Part shown: piece after piece, positions 21,302-34,400 of the stretch | Layout of the letters: every line of letters starts with the position of its first letter | Position numbering within the stretch: position 1 is the stretch's first letter | Assembly: GCA_013365325.1 (NCBI GenBank) | Contig: JABVXV010000409.1 | Location: 1-49,167 of the forward strand | Direction: 5' to 3' | DNA length: 49,167 nucleotides | DNA from: Dipetalonema caudispina | Taxonomy: Eukaryota > Nematoda > Chromadorea > Rhabditida > Onchocercidae | Translations under genes and position numbers: made by a program | Notes under the pieces: model-generated | What the model was told of the DNA's origin: nothing | Seen by the model: the letters and a program-made list of their open reading frames with translations, nothing else | The model's database searches: none

Positions 21302-22269
21302 CTTCCAACAACCACTCTTGCAGACAGATCAAACAACCCAAAATCACCTTTTTTAACGGCCTAAAATTGACGAATGTTACGGGCTCCAATGCAACTTGCA
21401 TATCCTAACGGCAATTACTAACTTATTTGACCCTACCACTAACCTTTACATAAGGATCTGCACTACTTCCGTATCATCATATCTCAGTAAAAAGTACTAG
21501 TTCCCATCTAGTTGTTTGTAATTATACCCCACAGGAACCCTACAACTACCAGATTAACGCTCAAATCTCGAGATCTCCCCTTTCATGCCTACAGTAGCTA
21601 CGACGATTCTCGACTAAAATCCCCACCAACCCTATAATCTCGTCAAAACACTAAATCATAAACTCGGCCCATAGAAATCCACATTCGTTTCAGCCAGCGA
21701 TACTCCCGCTACTAGGACTTTTAATGGCAAATTTCCTAGAACTAAGAATTAATCCAGCAGAATTGCAGGATATCAACCATTTAGTTAGAGTGAATTAGAA
21801 TTTCTGGAAACTTTGCGGCCCATAACTCTTGGATAGAAGAATCGATAAACAGTAAAAGTATCAGTCTGTGTGGAAAAACAGATGTTTGTATACGGTTTTA
21901 TAATCATATGGCCTTCCAATCTGTTTCATAGAATGATACATACACAGTGGAATTCAAAGATTACACCTGCAACAATACGATTAATTACCAAAATGGATCT
22001 TCTGATTTTTGACTGCAACATTTCCTCGTTACATCAATTATGGCGCATTCTTTTAACAAACACTTTCAATCGACAGCCCATTGTTGAAATATGGATTGGC
22101 AATTAATAGCCACTGCATCAATGAAGAGAATACAACTTGAAATATACAAAACTTTTCCTTCTTTAAACCTCGCAAGTAAACAATGCGTTATTTTTAACAT
22201 TGCAGTTCGACAAGTTTCCAAAGAGGAATTCTTAAAGCCAATTTCTTAACAACTCAAATAAAAAGATTA
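21302..22269. other. Intergenic region upstream of rpl-12, less AT-rich
   Basis: This is the space between the CCF-1 stop and the rpl-12 start, presumably holding the rpl-12 promoter and CCF-1 3' end. Base composition is visibly less AT-rich than the introns around it. I saw no coding exon and no clear TATA or repeat. Confidence 0.5.
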
Positions 22270-24386
22270 TTATGTTGCTTCCGGTGTTGACGGTTGTTGT
22301 GGTTCGGGAGTTGATGATGATTCCGTCATCTGCACAAATGGTGCACTTGATGAGAGAGTATTTCCAAGGCCGTACAAATGCCCTTCGACTGTTGGCGCGA
22401 CCTGAAATGATAATAACTGCTGTTTTTAATCAGTCAGTCAAGATCAACTGATAAGGATAACACCGGACATCAACTGACCATAGCGCAATATCAGAGAAGG
22501 ATCAATTTCACTATGTCATCAGTCAATCATTAAGTTAACTATTTTTATAAATGATGTATGGTAGCTTGCGGTCAACCAGACGATTCCCCGATTAGTATCT
22601 TCGTTACTTATTCTTTTCGTTGATTATGACGAGTGATTCATCGTGAACATGACATCTAATAAGAAAAAAATCACCTGATCCCAAGTATCCTCAAAAAATC
22701 GCTCTTTAATTTTGAAGAATGTTTGTGCAGTGAGTAATGAATCAGAACCCGCTTGATGTTGCTGTCCTTTTCGGACTACTTTCAGCTGATCAGCAAGCTG
22801 AAAATTATAGAACAGAGCTAAAATAAGCAAGAATTGTGAAATGATTCCACAAGATCATAATCACTTGTATTTTTGAAAGCTTAAAAAACTCTGAAATTGG
22901 AAAAAAAAGGGTGTTACTACAGGGAAATCAGACTGTTTATCTCACTAGTGCAAGCAGATTTCATACAAAATTAGATTGTTACCCGAGAAAAAGAACACAA
23001 TCATTGGGTCTCTCTATCCCTAAGTGGTAATGGAATTGCAGATTTCGAAAATATTTGCTTTGCCGAAAGTAAGGATGCTATATGCCTAAGTGAATTAAAT
23101 ATTGCTGTTTCAACCGACATAATTCACAAGCAATTCGAAATAAAGAAAAAAAAGAAAATCAGTAATCATTGATAAATGGACAAACCTCTTGCAAACCACC
23201 TCTCAGTTTTGCATTCACCAAGCCTGGATGTTTCAATAGCATTTTTAAGTCGTAACTACATGGAAAAAGTTTACGATGGTATTGAAAGAATTGCGATTCT
23301 TCTTTGGGTAATTCCGAAAGCAAAATAGAACGCATGAGGTATCCAAAATCATAACCACTATGAAACGTTAACCAGGTGATATGCTCATCAACAATTAAAC
23401 CTGATGTCGTAAGTAATTCACCAAAATCCGCCATCCGTATCCCTTCAATCTACAAATACGACGTTTAGATCATTTCTGAATAACTTTCACACATTCTTGA
23501 GAATTATTACAATGAAAAATCTCATATCTTATAAAACACATGCCATAAAGGGTCAGTTAAGTGGAATGATTTGATGATTCGAATCGTGGGATGCTTTATC
23601 ATTAAGATGCAAATATAAATCCGATTGGATATGTTGTTACATAAAAGCTCAGAAAAATTCGAAATCTCTTACGGATATTAGGATTTTAGTAGTTACATAT
23701 TGGATTAACCAAATCTAGACTTTTTTTCCGTATTATTTAAGACAGTTAACCTAACAGTAATCTTACTAACTTTATTGCTACATCAAAAACTCACCTGATG
23801 TCGTCCAAAATCTATGCCAGCATTACGCAACAAATCGACGCTGTCTTGCGAATACATATCGTCATTTAAGGAAAACTGAAAGTTAAATTGCCATACATCA
23901 CCCGTTGGTGGCATGTTACCATCTTTATCCAACAAAGCGAATCCAACCTGGATAAGTTTTAACATATTTACATTGCAGGAAACCTGAAAGAAAACGAGAA
24001 TGAAATCTTAATTACGAATATGTTATATGTTAAAAACAGTTGATTTATTCTGAAAATAATCGAAAAAAAATCCGGGAAAAAACTGCTGGTAATTACCTGC
24101 TGATAATTGAAATCCTCCTTACTCTTGAATTGTCCTAAAGGTGTAGCAACTACACCTGGAAATTCAGTATCCATTGCAACGAATGGGTAATCCTTAACTG
24201 TATTTCGTATTCGTTTAAACTCCTGCAAGAATTACTTTTATATGTTATGTACAATAGGACATAACTTCTGTAGAAATAATCAGGATAATACCCTGAAATA
24301 ATTAAATGAAACGGTTATACAGGGAGCCTCACCTCTTCCAAGTTGTTCGCCCAAACATCGTGAATTTTCACCTCGGGATCGTTCAT
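22270..24386 (-). CDS. ccf-1: CCR4-NOT complex catalytic subunit CAF1/CNOT7 (poly(A) deadenylase)
   Basis: Six exons: 24386-24333, 24222-24097, 23983-23795, 23449-23186, 22797-22675 and 22401-22270. All junctions are phase 0 and the product is 295 aa. CAF1 is a DEDD-family 3' exonuclease that shortens mRNA poly(A) tails in the cytoplasm. Catalytic residues can be read in AMDTEFPG (Asp36, Glu38), TFHSGYDFGYL (Asp157) and QHQAGSDSLLT (Asp230, with the neighbouring His). The end of the conserved domain (EGHLYGLGN) is followed by a short Ser/Thr/Pro-rich tail (TESSSTPEPQQPSTPEAT) typical of divergent C-termini. The start is fixed by an in-frame TGA overlapping the ATG (ATGAATG). The first ATG of that motif is out of frame with the protein. 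Confidence 0.97.
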
Positions 24387-25084
24387 TCATGCAAACTTCT
24401 TGATTTTTTAAAATTTTCTCCTCAACACAAATTAATTTTCTGCAATTACATGTTGAGTAGTCAAAGATTATTCGCACTCTCCCAATTTCCAAATGTTTTC
24501 TTTACGAAACTATAACCTTCATCGATCGTTCCATATCATCAAAATATATCAGATATATGCTCGTGACCCAAATAATCACCGTTCTAATCTATTAGTTACA
24601 AGAATAATAAGCTAAACAAACGATAGAATATAAAACTTCAATGGGTAAGCAATGGAGTAAAAGTTTAACCTATTTAAAGACCATATTAGAGCTCATAAAT
24701 GCAGGTTTCTGCGTAAGGTATCAGTACCAATAAAACTAAACAACTAAGTTTGCTTTTAAATATGTTAACGTTCAACGTTTATCACTATCAAGGAAAAAAC
24801 ATTGTCAACTTCTAAAATACATGAAGATGTTGTATAATAGATTTAACCGCAATATTAATTTCAAAATTAATTAACGAAGATTTTTTACAATAAAACAACA
24901 ACATGAATTTGATAAAAACTTCAAACTTTCAATTTACATTGTAATCTGATTACAAATAATGAAAAAAAGAAACCCGTACAGTGTGCAAAAACAATACAAC
25001 GTCAGTGCAATATATTAATTTAACAAATCAAAGTCTAAAATTTCAAAAAGTCTGAAAAATCAAATTACAGAGAGAAAAAATATT
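24387..25084. other. Intergenic region between S2P and CCF-1
   Basis: About 700 bp separate the MBTPS2 stop from the CCF-1 start on the same strand. The sequence is AT-rich. I identified no exon, repeat or strong promoter element. The short ORFs that overlap the CCF-1 start are out of frame with the conserved protein. Confidence 0.5.
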
Positions 25085-28000
25085 CTATACAGCATGCTTA
25101 TATAACTTCCACAATGCGAGGATGAAATTTACAGCCAAGACTGTCGTTCCATATATTAAAGCCACTCGTTTTACTAATCGCCGTCTTCTAAACAAGTGGA
25201 TGAGAATAATTTCTTTTCTTTCAGCTCCGATCCAATTTAATATTAATTGATAAAAGCAAATAAGCCTTTCCAAAAACAACAAAGTAATTTTTTTTATTTA
25301 TGCGAACTGCAACTCCGTGAATTCAGTTAAAGTTAAAAATTTTTTCGAATTCGATAGCACCGAAACAAGAAAACATGCTGCAGGAAATTTGAAAAGTATC
25401 ACACAACCAAGAAAATATCAGCACTTAGTTTCACTTCTTTCTGTAATTTCTGCTCTAAAAGATTCATGCTTTCGAATCGCACCATGAACGATTCGTATGT
25501 CAGAAATCTAAAGTTTTAAAGCACAGTTCGTTCGATATTTAGCTGCGAGAGTTATCAAAATTTAGACTCTCCAACACACTTTCTTCTAGTTCAATTGAGA
25601 ACCCACTTTTAATTAAAATCTATATAAAATGATAAACCTCGGTCTCAGCTTGTTGAACATGAAATCCACAAAATTCGAGCAAATATATTGCCCATCAAGA
25701 CAAATGCAAGGCACCGCATTGATAATAGCAAAAGCTAGAAAAATGGAAAAATTAAAAATTACTGAATTCATGAATTTCAAACATTTATGGTCAGTTCCAT
25801 AAAAAGCTTAAGTCAAAATTCCCAACTTCGCAAAAACAAACATACCAAATGAGAATGTAAACAGATACTTTGCCACTAGTTCAATAAAGTAGGGTATGAA
25901 TGTTGACGAGATTGACAACCGGGGCACGTAATTACTCACTTGCACATCGAATTCCAACTAAAACAATGAGCATTCCTTCGGAAATAAAAGCACCTATTAA
26001 ATTATACAAACTTTTTATTACAAAATATTCTATATCAAAATTCTCAGAATATACTGTCCTTTCAAGTAACATACTTGACTGTTCCTTCGTAAATCCAATC
26101 CGAGGATGGCGGATAAATTACGTTAACCATTGTCATTATTTTTATTGAAAAAAACTGATACTTCCTCTGATGATAGCTAATATGAAACGAATAAACCTGA
26201 TTAATGTTTCAGTGGAAACCAGGTCTTAATTGTGACTTCGACCGCTCGTTTTTAAAATAACTCGAACACTGGCAACAAACAACTATCGAATTTCCTATAG
26301 AAATTATTGGAACGTCAAATTCAAGCAATTACCTCCTTGACGTAGCCCACATAAAGAACTACACGCGATGCGTTCCCAAGAATTTCGATTCTCATAAATG
26401 ACATGTTACCCAGGAGAGCAGGAAAAACGCAAGACGAGTGAGGGGTTTCCAAAGTTCGATTTGTGTTTAAGCAATTTTCAGTAGAACTGCATGACAGTAA
26501 ATCTGTAAAATTTTAGTTTCAGACGATTCAATTTCCACAAATTCTATTGCAAATCTTCGAAAACTTAACTTATAATTCCAAATTTCTCAGGAATTTCAAA
26601 ATTGTTTAGATTAGTGAAAAGTTGCCCTCAACGAACCTGTTACATACCTCGCTGATAAACATGCGCATATTTTCGCTGAAAAATACTCCAACAATTCGTG
26701 ACTCCGTTCTTTAGCTAAATTCTATAAATATTAAAGGGCACCATGAAAAAAATATGTGCAGGATTTTGCTAGCTCTGTCTCAAAATAGAGCAAAAAAACA
26801 AAAGCCTGCTGCAGACTCTTTCATAACTAAATTGAAACAAACTAACTTCAAGTAAGATTCACTAGATGTCATCGATAACATCGTCACAGTTATGACTGCA
26901 AATAAATACTGACATGCAAAATAAAATCAAAACATACGAATGGTGTGCATCCAATCACGTACATAAAAGCATATATGTGAAGCTGAATTATTCCATGTTG
27001 AGTTGTGACAACAGTCCAATTCATTCTCAATCAGTTGCATCTAAAATGATTAACATTTTTCGCAAAGTATCATTGCTCATTTAAAGAACTCTTTCAATCA
27101 CGGAAATGAACCGACCATCTTTTCCTACCAATCCATTATTAAACTTAACTATTAAAAGTACTATAAAGATAGCAAAATGTGGTGTCGTATAATTTTAATC
27201 CGAAAGCAAATTTTACGATGAATTTTTAGTGAGGGAAATTATGTCTTTTAACATTCAGAAGAGATAAGCTACCAGCAGATAAAAAAAATTAAATAGTATG
27301 ATGGCTAATAACCATCAGCTACCACGGTTTCAGAGAACATAGGTGAATTCCGCACCATAATAATGATCAAATGGAATGATGTCTACTTATGTTATTTATG
27401 AAAAAAGATGACATGACAACAAACCATTAAAAGCTGAAACGTAACAAAGAATTGAAAACGCAACCTCATCTGCAATATTTTCCGCAATTACGCCATCCGG
27501 TACGCAAAATCCCGAATTAGTATACTTCATTGTCTTCAGACAATTATTCCAATCGTTAATATTATTTACATTACAACCATTTATTGCCCGGATAACATTG
27601 CCCTTATGTAAGCCAACCGGTCCTGTTAGCGGAGAATCCTTTTGAACACCTGAAATCCACAAATACATTTGCAACCACTCAGCAAATTTACATAATCATA
27701 ACAATATTTGATCGAAATGTGTCTCAACCACTACTGATAAATAAATTTTTACTTTCTCACACTATTCATACTTTCTAATGGAAACAGAATGATTCATTGG
27801 CTGACATCGTAAACCTTCTGCAAGAAAGACATTTGAGGTCACATACGGCGTATGGCTGTCTCATTAATATGAAATTCTACAGTGATTGCCTGTTCCTACC
27901 CATCATCGCACGATTAACACAATTTACAGCAGTAAGATTTCATTGAGTTTATCTAAACAATTTTAAGTGATTTAGTTTTGAAATTAATTTTACGTTAAAT

Positions 28001-30169
28001 CTATTATGATGGTATTTTCAAGTATTTTAGAAGTTTACAGCATTTCTTCCTTGATGAGGGTAAGAGATAGTGTTGAAATGTTAGAAATAGTGTTGCTCAT
28101 TCTCATACCAAAACTGATAATTCAACGGACCTTCAACATAAACGCCCACGTTAGACATGTACAATGGTGAAACAATAAAGGAAGTAGATCCGTAAAGCAT
28201 CCATGCAAATAATGCAAGTATCAAATTATGCCATACACCCGCGCAACTGATTCTCAGTTTCTGTATAGGAGATAAACGTCCTAAACAGAATCAATGATGA
28301 TTCATCATCAGATGCACGGATTTAAATAATACCGAAATGACAAATGCATTATCATCCTATGCCTTCCCTTTTTTTGAAGTCGTTCTTTTAACCGAAATGT
28401 ACCAATTTCTTTTTATTTCCTGTTTAAACAGGAACTTATACACTTAATAAAACCCTTCGAAATTCAGGTAATTTCTAGTTCCACAAAATAATGTTTCGAA
28501 CCTATTTACTCATGTACTTTCTAATGCATATTCATAAAATTATTGATGATTTAAATGAATGAAAAATTTCTAAATTTGATTAAAATTGAGAAAACCATCA
28601 AAAAGCACTTTTTCTTCAAAATATAAAATGAACTTTACAAACAGCAAAAACTCACGCACTGCGGCAGCATCAACTTCAACGTAAGCACCAAAATACACGG
28701 CGAGAAGAATGAAACCCATACTTGTAACAGGAACATTGCTACTTAATGCTGCTAACATATGTCCCATTTCATGGATCATTGCTGCGATCAATAAAATTCC
28801 AACATATAATGGCACTTGCGTCCACGGAACGTTCCAGCCAGGAATTACAAATTTCAAACCTTCTAAAAGTAGAATAAATTCCTGATACCAGGTTAAAATT
28901 CACACTGTCTTTTGATCTGAAACATTGCAGAAGATGCTATGAAATTATTCTCTGCTTTTTTGCAATTGCAAAAAATATAAACCTTTACCGACTGATTAAT
29001 TATTGCACATCACTACAATTAATACCTAACAATAACCATCAATCAGTAAATCATTATAAAATAACTCTTTTTTAATCAACTTCATACTTGTATGTCTCGT
29101 TAATAGGAAACATTGCGAAAATTGGGAATGATAGAATGAAGTACTTTATATTAAAATGAAGCTGCTAACCGTCTTCTTCGATGAACTTCTTCCTAACTAC
29201 TGCAGCATCCGCCTGATAAACATTCATAACCGAACCATCCGATGCAAATGAATGGAAATGTTCGAACCACCATGAACTTATTTCGATCATAGAACTCCTT
29301 GAAAGATATAAGATAATCCCAAGCGAGCAAAATATGGTCGAAATAATCCCAATAGTAAACCAAATTGTAAGTAAACGTGAGAGTAGGTTATTTTGTACAA
29401 ATCTTCTAAGTATCGTGCATGGTGATCGAATAGGAACAACACGAATCTGAAAAATAACCCAAATTTTATAATAAATAATAATAATATAACCTGTAATTTG
29501 ATTACTAGTCTGATGAAGCAGCTATCTAACTTTGTTCCAAGTAACACATACTAAAGCCTTATTATTCAGATATTTCAAACTGGTAATCCCAACAGAATAA
29601 TCTCATTGTTCAAACATTTGGCAAATAAATCTTACTGTACGATCCTTTAAACGTAATTTCACTAATTTCTCAGAAATGTGCAAACCACATTAAAACATCA
29701 ACGCTTAGTAGACGTTGTGCGTACGTTAAGCAATATCTAGCATCACATTATATATTGTTCTGCTTTCATATAACAACATATCGGATACATCTACAATTCA
29801 CGCTTGCGGATTAATTAATCATCCTATGTTATCATTAACCTTAGCATTATCATCACCAACTCTTAAAGTAATTAATTATTACAAAAAAACAGAACCATAC
29901 GATAAAAATTAGCATCATTATCACTGCTGCCTCCTAAATTGAGAAGAACAGACATTAGATTTATTTCCTATTTTTTAATATTAAAATTTCAAATGTAAAT
30001 TTAAATCGATTAATGTTGTAAAATTGTTAACCTGAAAAAGAGTAACATTTAATTCATATCGTTCAACAAATGCCATATATATGGATACATGAAATGATCG
30101 AAGGAAATAATCCAATAAACTGATCATACTCCAAAATGCCATAAACCAAGCCAAAACGGTGAACAACAT
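25085..30169 (-). CDS. MBTPS2: Membrane-bound transcription factor site-2 protease (S2P)
   Basis: Eleven exons: 30169-30032, 29446-29170, 28862-28656, 28280-28131, 27649-27465, 27040-26938, 26675-26637, 26502-26333, 25957-25846, 25734-25638 and 25187-25085. They sum to 1581 nt (526 aa; human about 519) and phases agree throughout. S2P is a multi-pass Golgi zinc metalloprotease that cuts SREBP- and ATF6-type factors within the membrane after site-1 cleavage. It has an N-terminal membrane segment, the zinc motif HEMGH (His169, Glu170, His173), a PDZ-like segment DSPLTGPVGL with NDWNNCL, a luminal Cys-rich part (ELDCCHNS, CACLSAR), the third zinc ligand region NAVPCICLDGQ (Asp474) and a final membrane segment VLAVNFILALWKL. 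Exon 4 uses an unusual donor (GTCCGT) required by frame. Exon 7 is only 39 nt. Confidence 0.94.
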
Positions 30170-30493
30170 TTAGGTTGCAAAAAAACAATGATAATAATTG
30201 ATATATATCCATTAGCAAAAATAATCTATCAATAATGCAAGTTTTGCCACTGTTTCGTATCATCATTTTGTAATTGATGATCAATAATCATTATCATTTT
30301 TTTGATTGCTCATCCAATTTAATCTAAAATGAAATCAAAATTAATTAAAACTTAATTTAAATAAATCAAAAAAAATGTCATATGAATAATCAGATAACTA
30401 ATTTTCCCATCATTGATTCACTCTCTCTTTTTCCAATCATTTCTAGCGTCAATCTCCTCATACACCAAATTTTTATCATCACACTCACACTCA

Positions 30494-30590
30494 CTGTCAC
30501 GTCCTCTCATCCTCCACCCACTCACCCACTCCCACACATACTGTCACATCCTCTCTTACCTTCCACCCACTCATCATCTCACTCTTACGT
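30494..30590. repeat. C/T-rich imperfect tandem repeat, about 47-bp unit
   Basis: Two units begin CTGTCACGTCCTCTC (30494) and CTGTCACATCCTCTC (30541), and both contain a CCACCCACTCA core. The plus strand is almost free of G. In so AT-rich a locus the composition stands out. Confidence 0.75.
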
Positions 30591-30780
30591 CCACATTCAT
30601 TTCTTACTATGTTACTTTGATGGTATCATTATGTAGCAAATATATGCCATCTTTCCACGTACGTTTCACGTTTACACGCGTTAGTTATTGTTTTACATAA
30701 TATTTTTGAAGTGATGTATGTTTGATAATGATTCAATTGATGATTTTATGAATTAATTGATAATTTTCACGTCAACAATA

Positions 30781-30851
30781 AATTGAACTTTTTCACGTAA
30801 ATGAAGAATTTACAAAATGAACTAAGAAATTGAATTTTTTCACGTAAACGA
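30781..30851. repeat. Repeated 24-bp unit with TTCACGTAA core
   Basis: AATTGAACTTTTTCACGTAA (30781-30800) recurs as AATTGAATTTTTTCACGTAA (30828-30847). Each copy is followed by ATGA or ACGA. The start-to-start spacing is 47 bp. A related TTTTCACGTCAA lies just upstream, near 30767. Confidence 0.7.
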
Positions 30852-31460
30852 TAAATCATGAATTGAATGCTTTAAATTCAGTTAATCATAAAGAGATCAT
30901 AGTTAGTTATTAAGATATAGAAGAAAATGGCAAAAAAAAAAAAAATAATAGAACTTGTTTTAATTTATGAAGTAAACAAAATGGGGTCAAATATGTTATT
31001 CAGTAATAAGCTATTAATGTATTTTACTCATTTTTTATTTATTCAGTTATTAATTGCTTTTCAATTACAAATGGAAGACCAGTAATTAATGTGGTATTTT
31101 GTTATTTTTCTCTCAAAGCAATGTTAAAAGTAAGGTAAATTTTCAGAAAAGTTATCAAATAAAGTGAAGTGAAGTGAAATTTTAGTGCTACCTATTTACA
31201 TAACACTTCCAAAATAATAAGCGTACTCTTTTTTATACTTCTATTGACTTAATGAACATCTAACAGTGTTAAAAAATATTCCATAAATTTCAATATTCCA
31301 CGGTTTGTGTAATATTATAATGATTAATCTATAGTGATCAATTAAAGATAACATATACAATTGACGTATAACATTGAAAGCATCTATAATTATCTTATCA
31401 TTAAGGAATGTGCGCGTTTGCAAAATGACCGTTTCAGGTTTAGATGAATTTTATGATATA

Positions 31461-31467
31461 TTTTCAG
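31461..31467 (+). other. Probable spliced-leader trans-splice acceptor, UBE3D-like gene
   Basis: TTTTCAG ends six bases before the start ATG, and no upstream exon could be joined to it. In nematodes such an acceptor next to the start codon usually takes the SL1 leader. The assignment is inference from position and consensus. Confidence 0.6.
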
Positions 31468-31473
31468 GAAGTT

Positions 31474-34400
31474 ATGCCATTGAAAAGTTGGCAGACACGA
31501 TCATTTCTTATTGAACTCAAACCACGAAGCGAATTTGCTTCACTCTTCGTAGATTGTCCACCATCAGATGATAGTGAAACAAGCTGCTGTAGTAATCAAC
31601 AAATACGAAATGAAGCACCAGAAGGGTAATTTAAGAGTGAATTAATTTGTTGTTAGCTTCAGATGTTGTCAAAGCACCAAAGGGAACTATGCATTAGTTC
31701 ATTCATTTTAAGATTTCGACCCTTAGTCTAAGTATTTCGAAAGCTTAGCTTGATAAAATGGTTGAACATTGCAAATGACACACTTGTTAATAGTTATAAA
31801 GGGAAGAAAGCAGAATGAGTTCTTGGGTCTTCGGTTCTATCAGTTCTTGGGCCTACTCTAGGTTTTATAGAATCGAAAGATTTATTATATTGTGTGGCTT
31901 ATAATAATTACTCCTACTTTTTTTCTTCCTCTCTTGTTATCTATTTGTTTTTCCGTCATTTGTCAATTGGAACGATGCAATATCAACTTTGCAAGATCGT
32001 TGATTAGAATTCCTAGTTGTGAGATTTCAAAATCGCTGTCCGAAATATCTAATGATGTAGAACTCCACTCATTCCTTTCTTTTAATCTTCATTTTTTTCC
32101 CTCCTTTTGCCCCTTTCTCATTTTTATATCTTTTTTTCATTGAATATTACTTATTACTTTCTAATTTATCCTTTCTTATCTTATCTTAAAAAACCTTAGG
32201 TGATGAACGAAGATTCAAGTAGTGAGGTTGCGAAATCGGTTTCTTCTAGTATTTATCTCAGTATGACAAGTATTCCGGAATAACCAATTTTGCAATCTCA
32301 GAGTACATCTGACAATATAAAATTGATATGCGAGAAAGAGGAAAAAGACATGTGAAGAAGTAAAAACTTTAACATGTGGATAATATGAGATTGAAAAAGT
32401 ATTGTGTGTATAATATACTATTCATTTCAGTGTTAATTGCTAGTACTTTTTTATTCTATTGATTGTTTTATGATAGATTAATATGAATCACAATTAAGAA
32501 TGTTATTTCGAAAAAAAATCATCCGCTACATTTTTTTAGTACAGTGGAACGGAAGGAAATGGTACATTTTCGTGAACATTCTATTGAAATTACTTCAATA
32601 GTCCAGCAAGGGAAAGGTGGTGTTGTCGAAATGTTGCCATCATATTGGGCCAAATTTGGTGATCTTACATTATATCCAAATTCGGTTTGCGCACTCACTT
32701 GGGCTGATAATCATCGATTATTTATGTGTAAAGTACGAGTCGTAATTGGTGAATCTCCGTTAGGTAAAGTTATTAATATCTCTTCTTCATTTATTCTTAG
32801 AAAATGGTGATCAGTGGAACAAATAAGTAAGTAACTAAAAATACCTTTAAAATCTTGATTTAAGTGTAGGAACGTTAACAGGAAATTTCGTCACCTTTAA
32901 ATTAGTAGGTAAATGGTTCATTATTGTAGAACGATTCACCTATGCCTAATAATTGTATATGTGTAATTTAGTTTGGTGTTTGATTAATGGTTGTGAATTT
33001 TGTTATTACATTAAATGATGATAGAATATTCACGCAGTAGACGTTATAATGGCCGTAATTTAAATAATTTCCAACGTTTTGGATACTGCTCAACATAGAA
33101 ACTTTATGTTAGATTTCTCTTGTTTATTTTCAGTACCGAAAACATTTCATCAATTAGCAGTTGGTGTATTATCTGGGATGCTTCTGGATGAATATATCGA
33201 GAATGCTCAAGCACTTCCTGTGCATGCAGAATGTGCAGAATGTTCAGCTACTTTGTTGAGTTATTCGAAAGAGTACGTTTATTTCTTCTTTAAATCATAC
33301 TGCTTGTTTTTCTTACTTTTATCTTTTTCCTCTTCTTTTTGTTATCCTTTTTTTCTGCTTACTGTTTTCCTTCCCTTCCTTTAACTCGTTATTTTTTCCA
33401 AAAATTAATATAGTTCCCAATAAAGTCTAGTTTTTCTTTTTTTCTTCAGTAGTTTGAAATTGCAATCGTTACCGGAAGATGGCTGGTTAAATACTTCACC
33501 ATCCATGGAATATTTTTGCCGTGATACATGTGGTGCTTCTTCACACTCCCATGGCCACCATGATGCGCATAGTTCAGATTTGATACGTGCCGATGATGCG
33601 CAGAAACAGTGGCTTCCAAATGAACAACGAATTGTCATATCAGATTCATATTTTCTAGTGTTAAGGAAGGTTTGTGTTTTTATTTCACAGCAACATGGTA
33701 AGTTTGCTATAGTATAAATGAATTTACCTTGATGGAGTGAAAAGAACTTTTAGCACCAACAGAATTGCTTGAAAGAATCGAATAAGAAAATAGTCTGGTT
33801 GATAAGACCGAAAGCTAGGCTAGCATTTCAGTTCTTCAAAGTAGTGTTTCAGTTCTATTTTCTTGGTTTCCTATTCTAAGATAATGATTATGAGGATCGA
33901 AAAAGGATATTTGCTTGTTTGTTCTGATCGGATGAAAAGCGGCTGAGTGCCTTGCTTATGTCCTCCGAATGTGTAAATAGAACAGTGATTGAATTAATTT
34001 GTTTTTCTCTATCATCTTTCACGAGAGAAAATCCTTTTCCGATCCTCTTAATCGTTACCTGAGAAGAAAAAACCAACAAAAATAAACTAAAATATTTCAT
34101 TTCATTCACCATTACTCCATATTGTCTAGCCAAATTTTTTCAAGATGGCATACTATTTCTTCGTGATATATTTCAACATTTTCTACTTTTTTTTCCTTTT
34201 TTTGGAAAAAAAAAACTGGAAAACTGATTTGGAGAATAGATATTCTACAGATGATTACCTCGGATGCAGTGACTGTTGATGAGTCCAATATTGTACTCTG
34301 TGCCAAATGTTCCATGGAGATCGGAGTTATTCTCAAAAGTTCGTTTCTGCTATTTCATCCAATTAGTCTGTATTTTTTGCAACAATTCATAAATATACGA

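Larger units (their letters stand above)
30170..31473. promoter_or_regulatory. Divergent intergenic/promoter region between S2P and UBE3D-like gene
   Basis: The two flanking genes are transcribed away from each other, so this 1.3 kb should hold both promoters. It contains a pyrimidine-rich tandem (30494-30590), a second tandem with a TTTTTTCACGTAAA-type core (30781-30851) and several further CACGT motifs (near 30497, 30656, 30668 and 30770). No exon is evident until the TTTTCAG acceptor at 31467. Confidence 0.5.

Noticed and set aside
29255..29275. GTTCGAACC, resembling a tRNA T-arm
   Set aside because: It lies within the conserved S2P exon 2, and no cloverleaf can be built around it.
30382..30700. 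Ser/His/Pro-rich plus-strand frames
   Set aside because: They arise from the C/T-rich tandem repeat in the promoter region and have no coding support.
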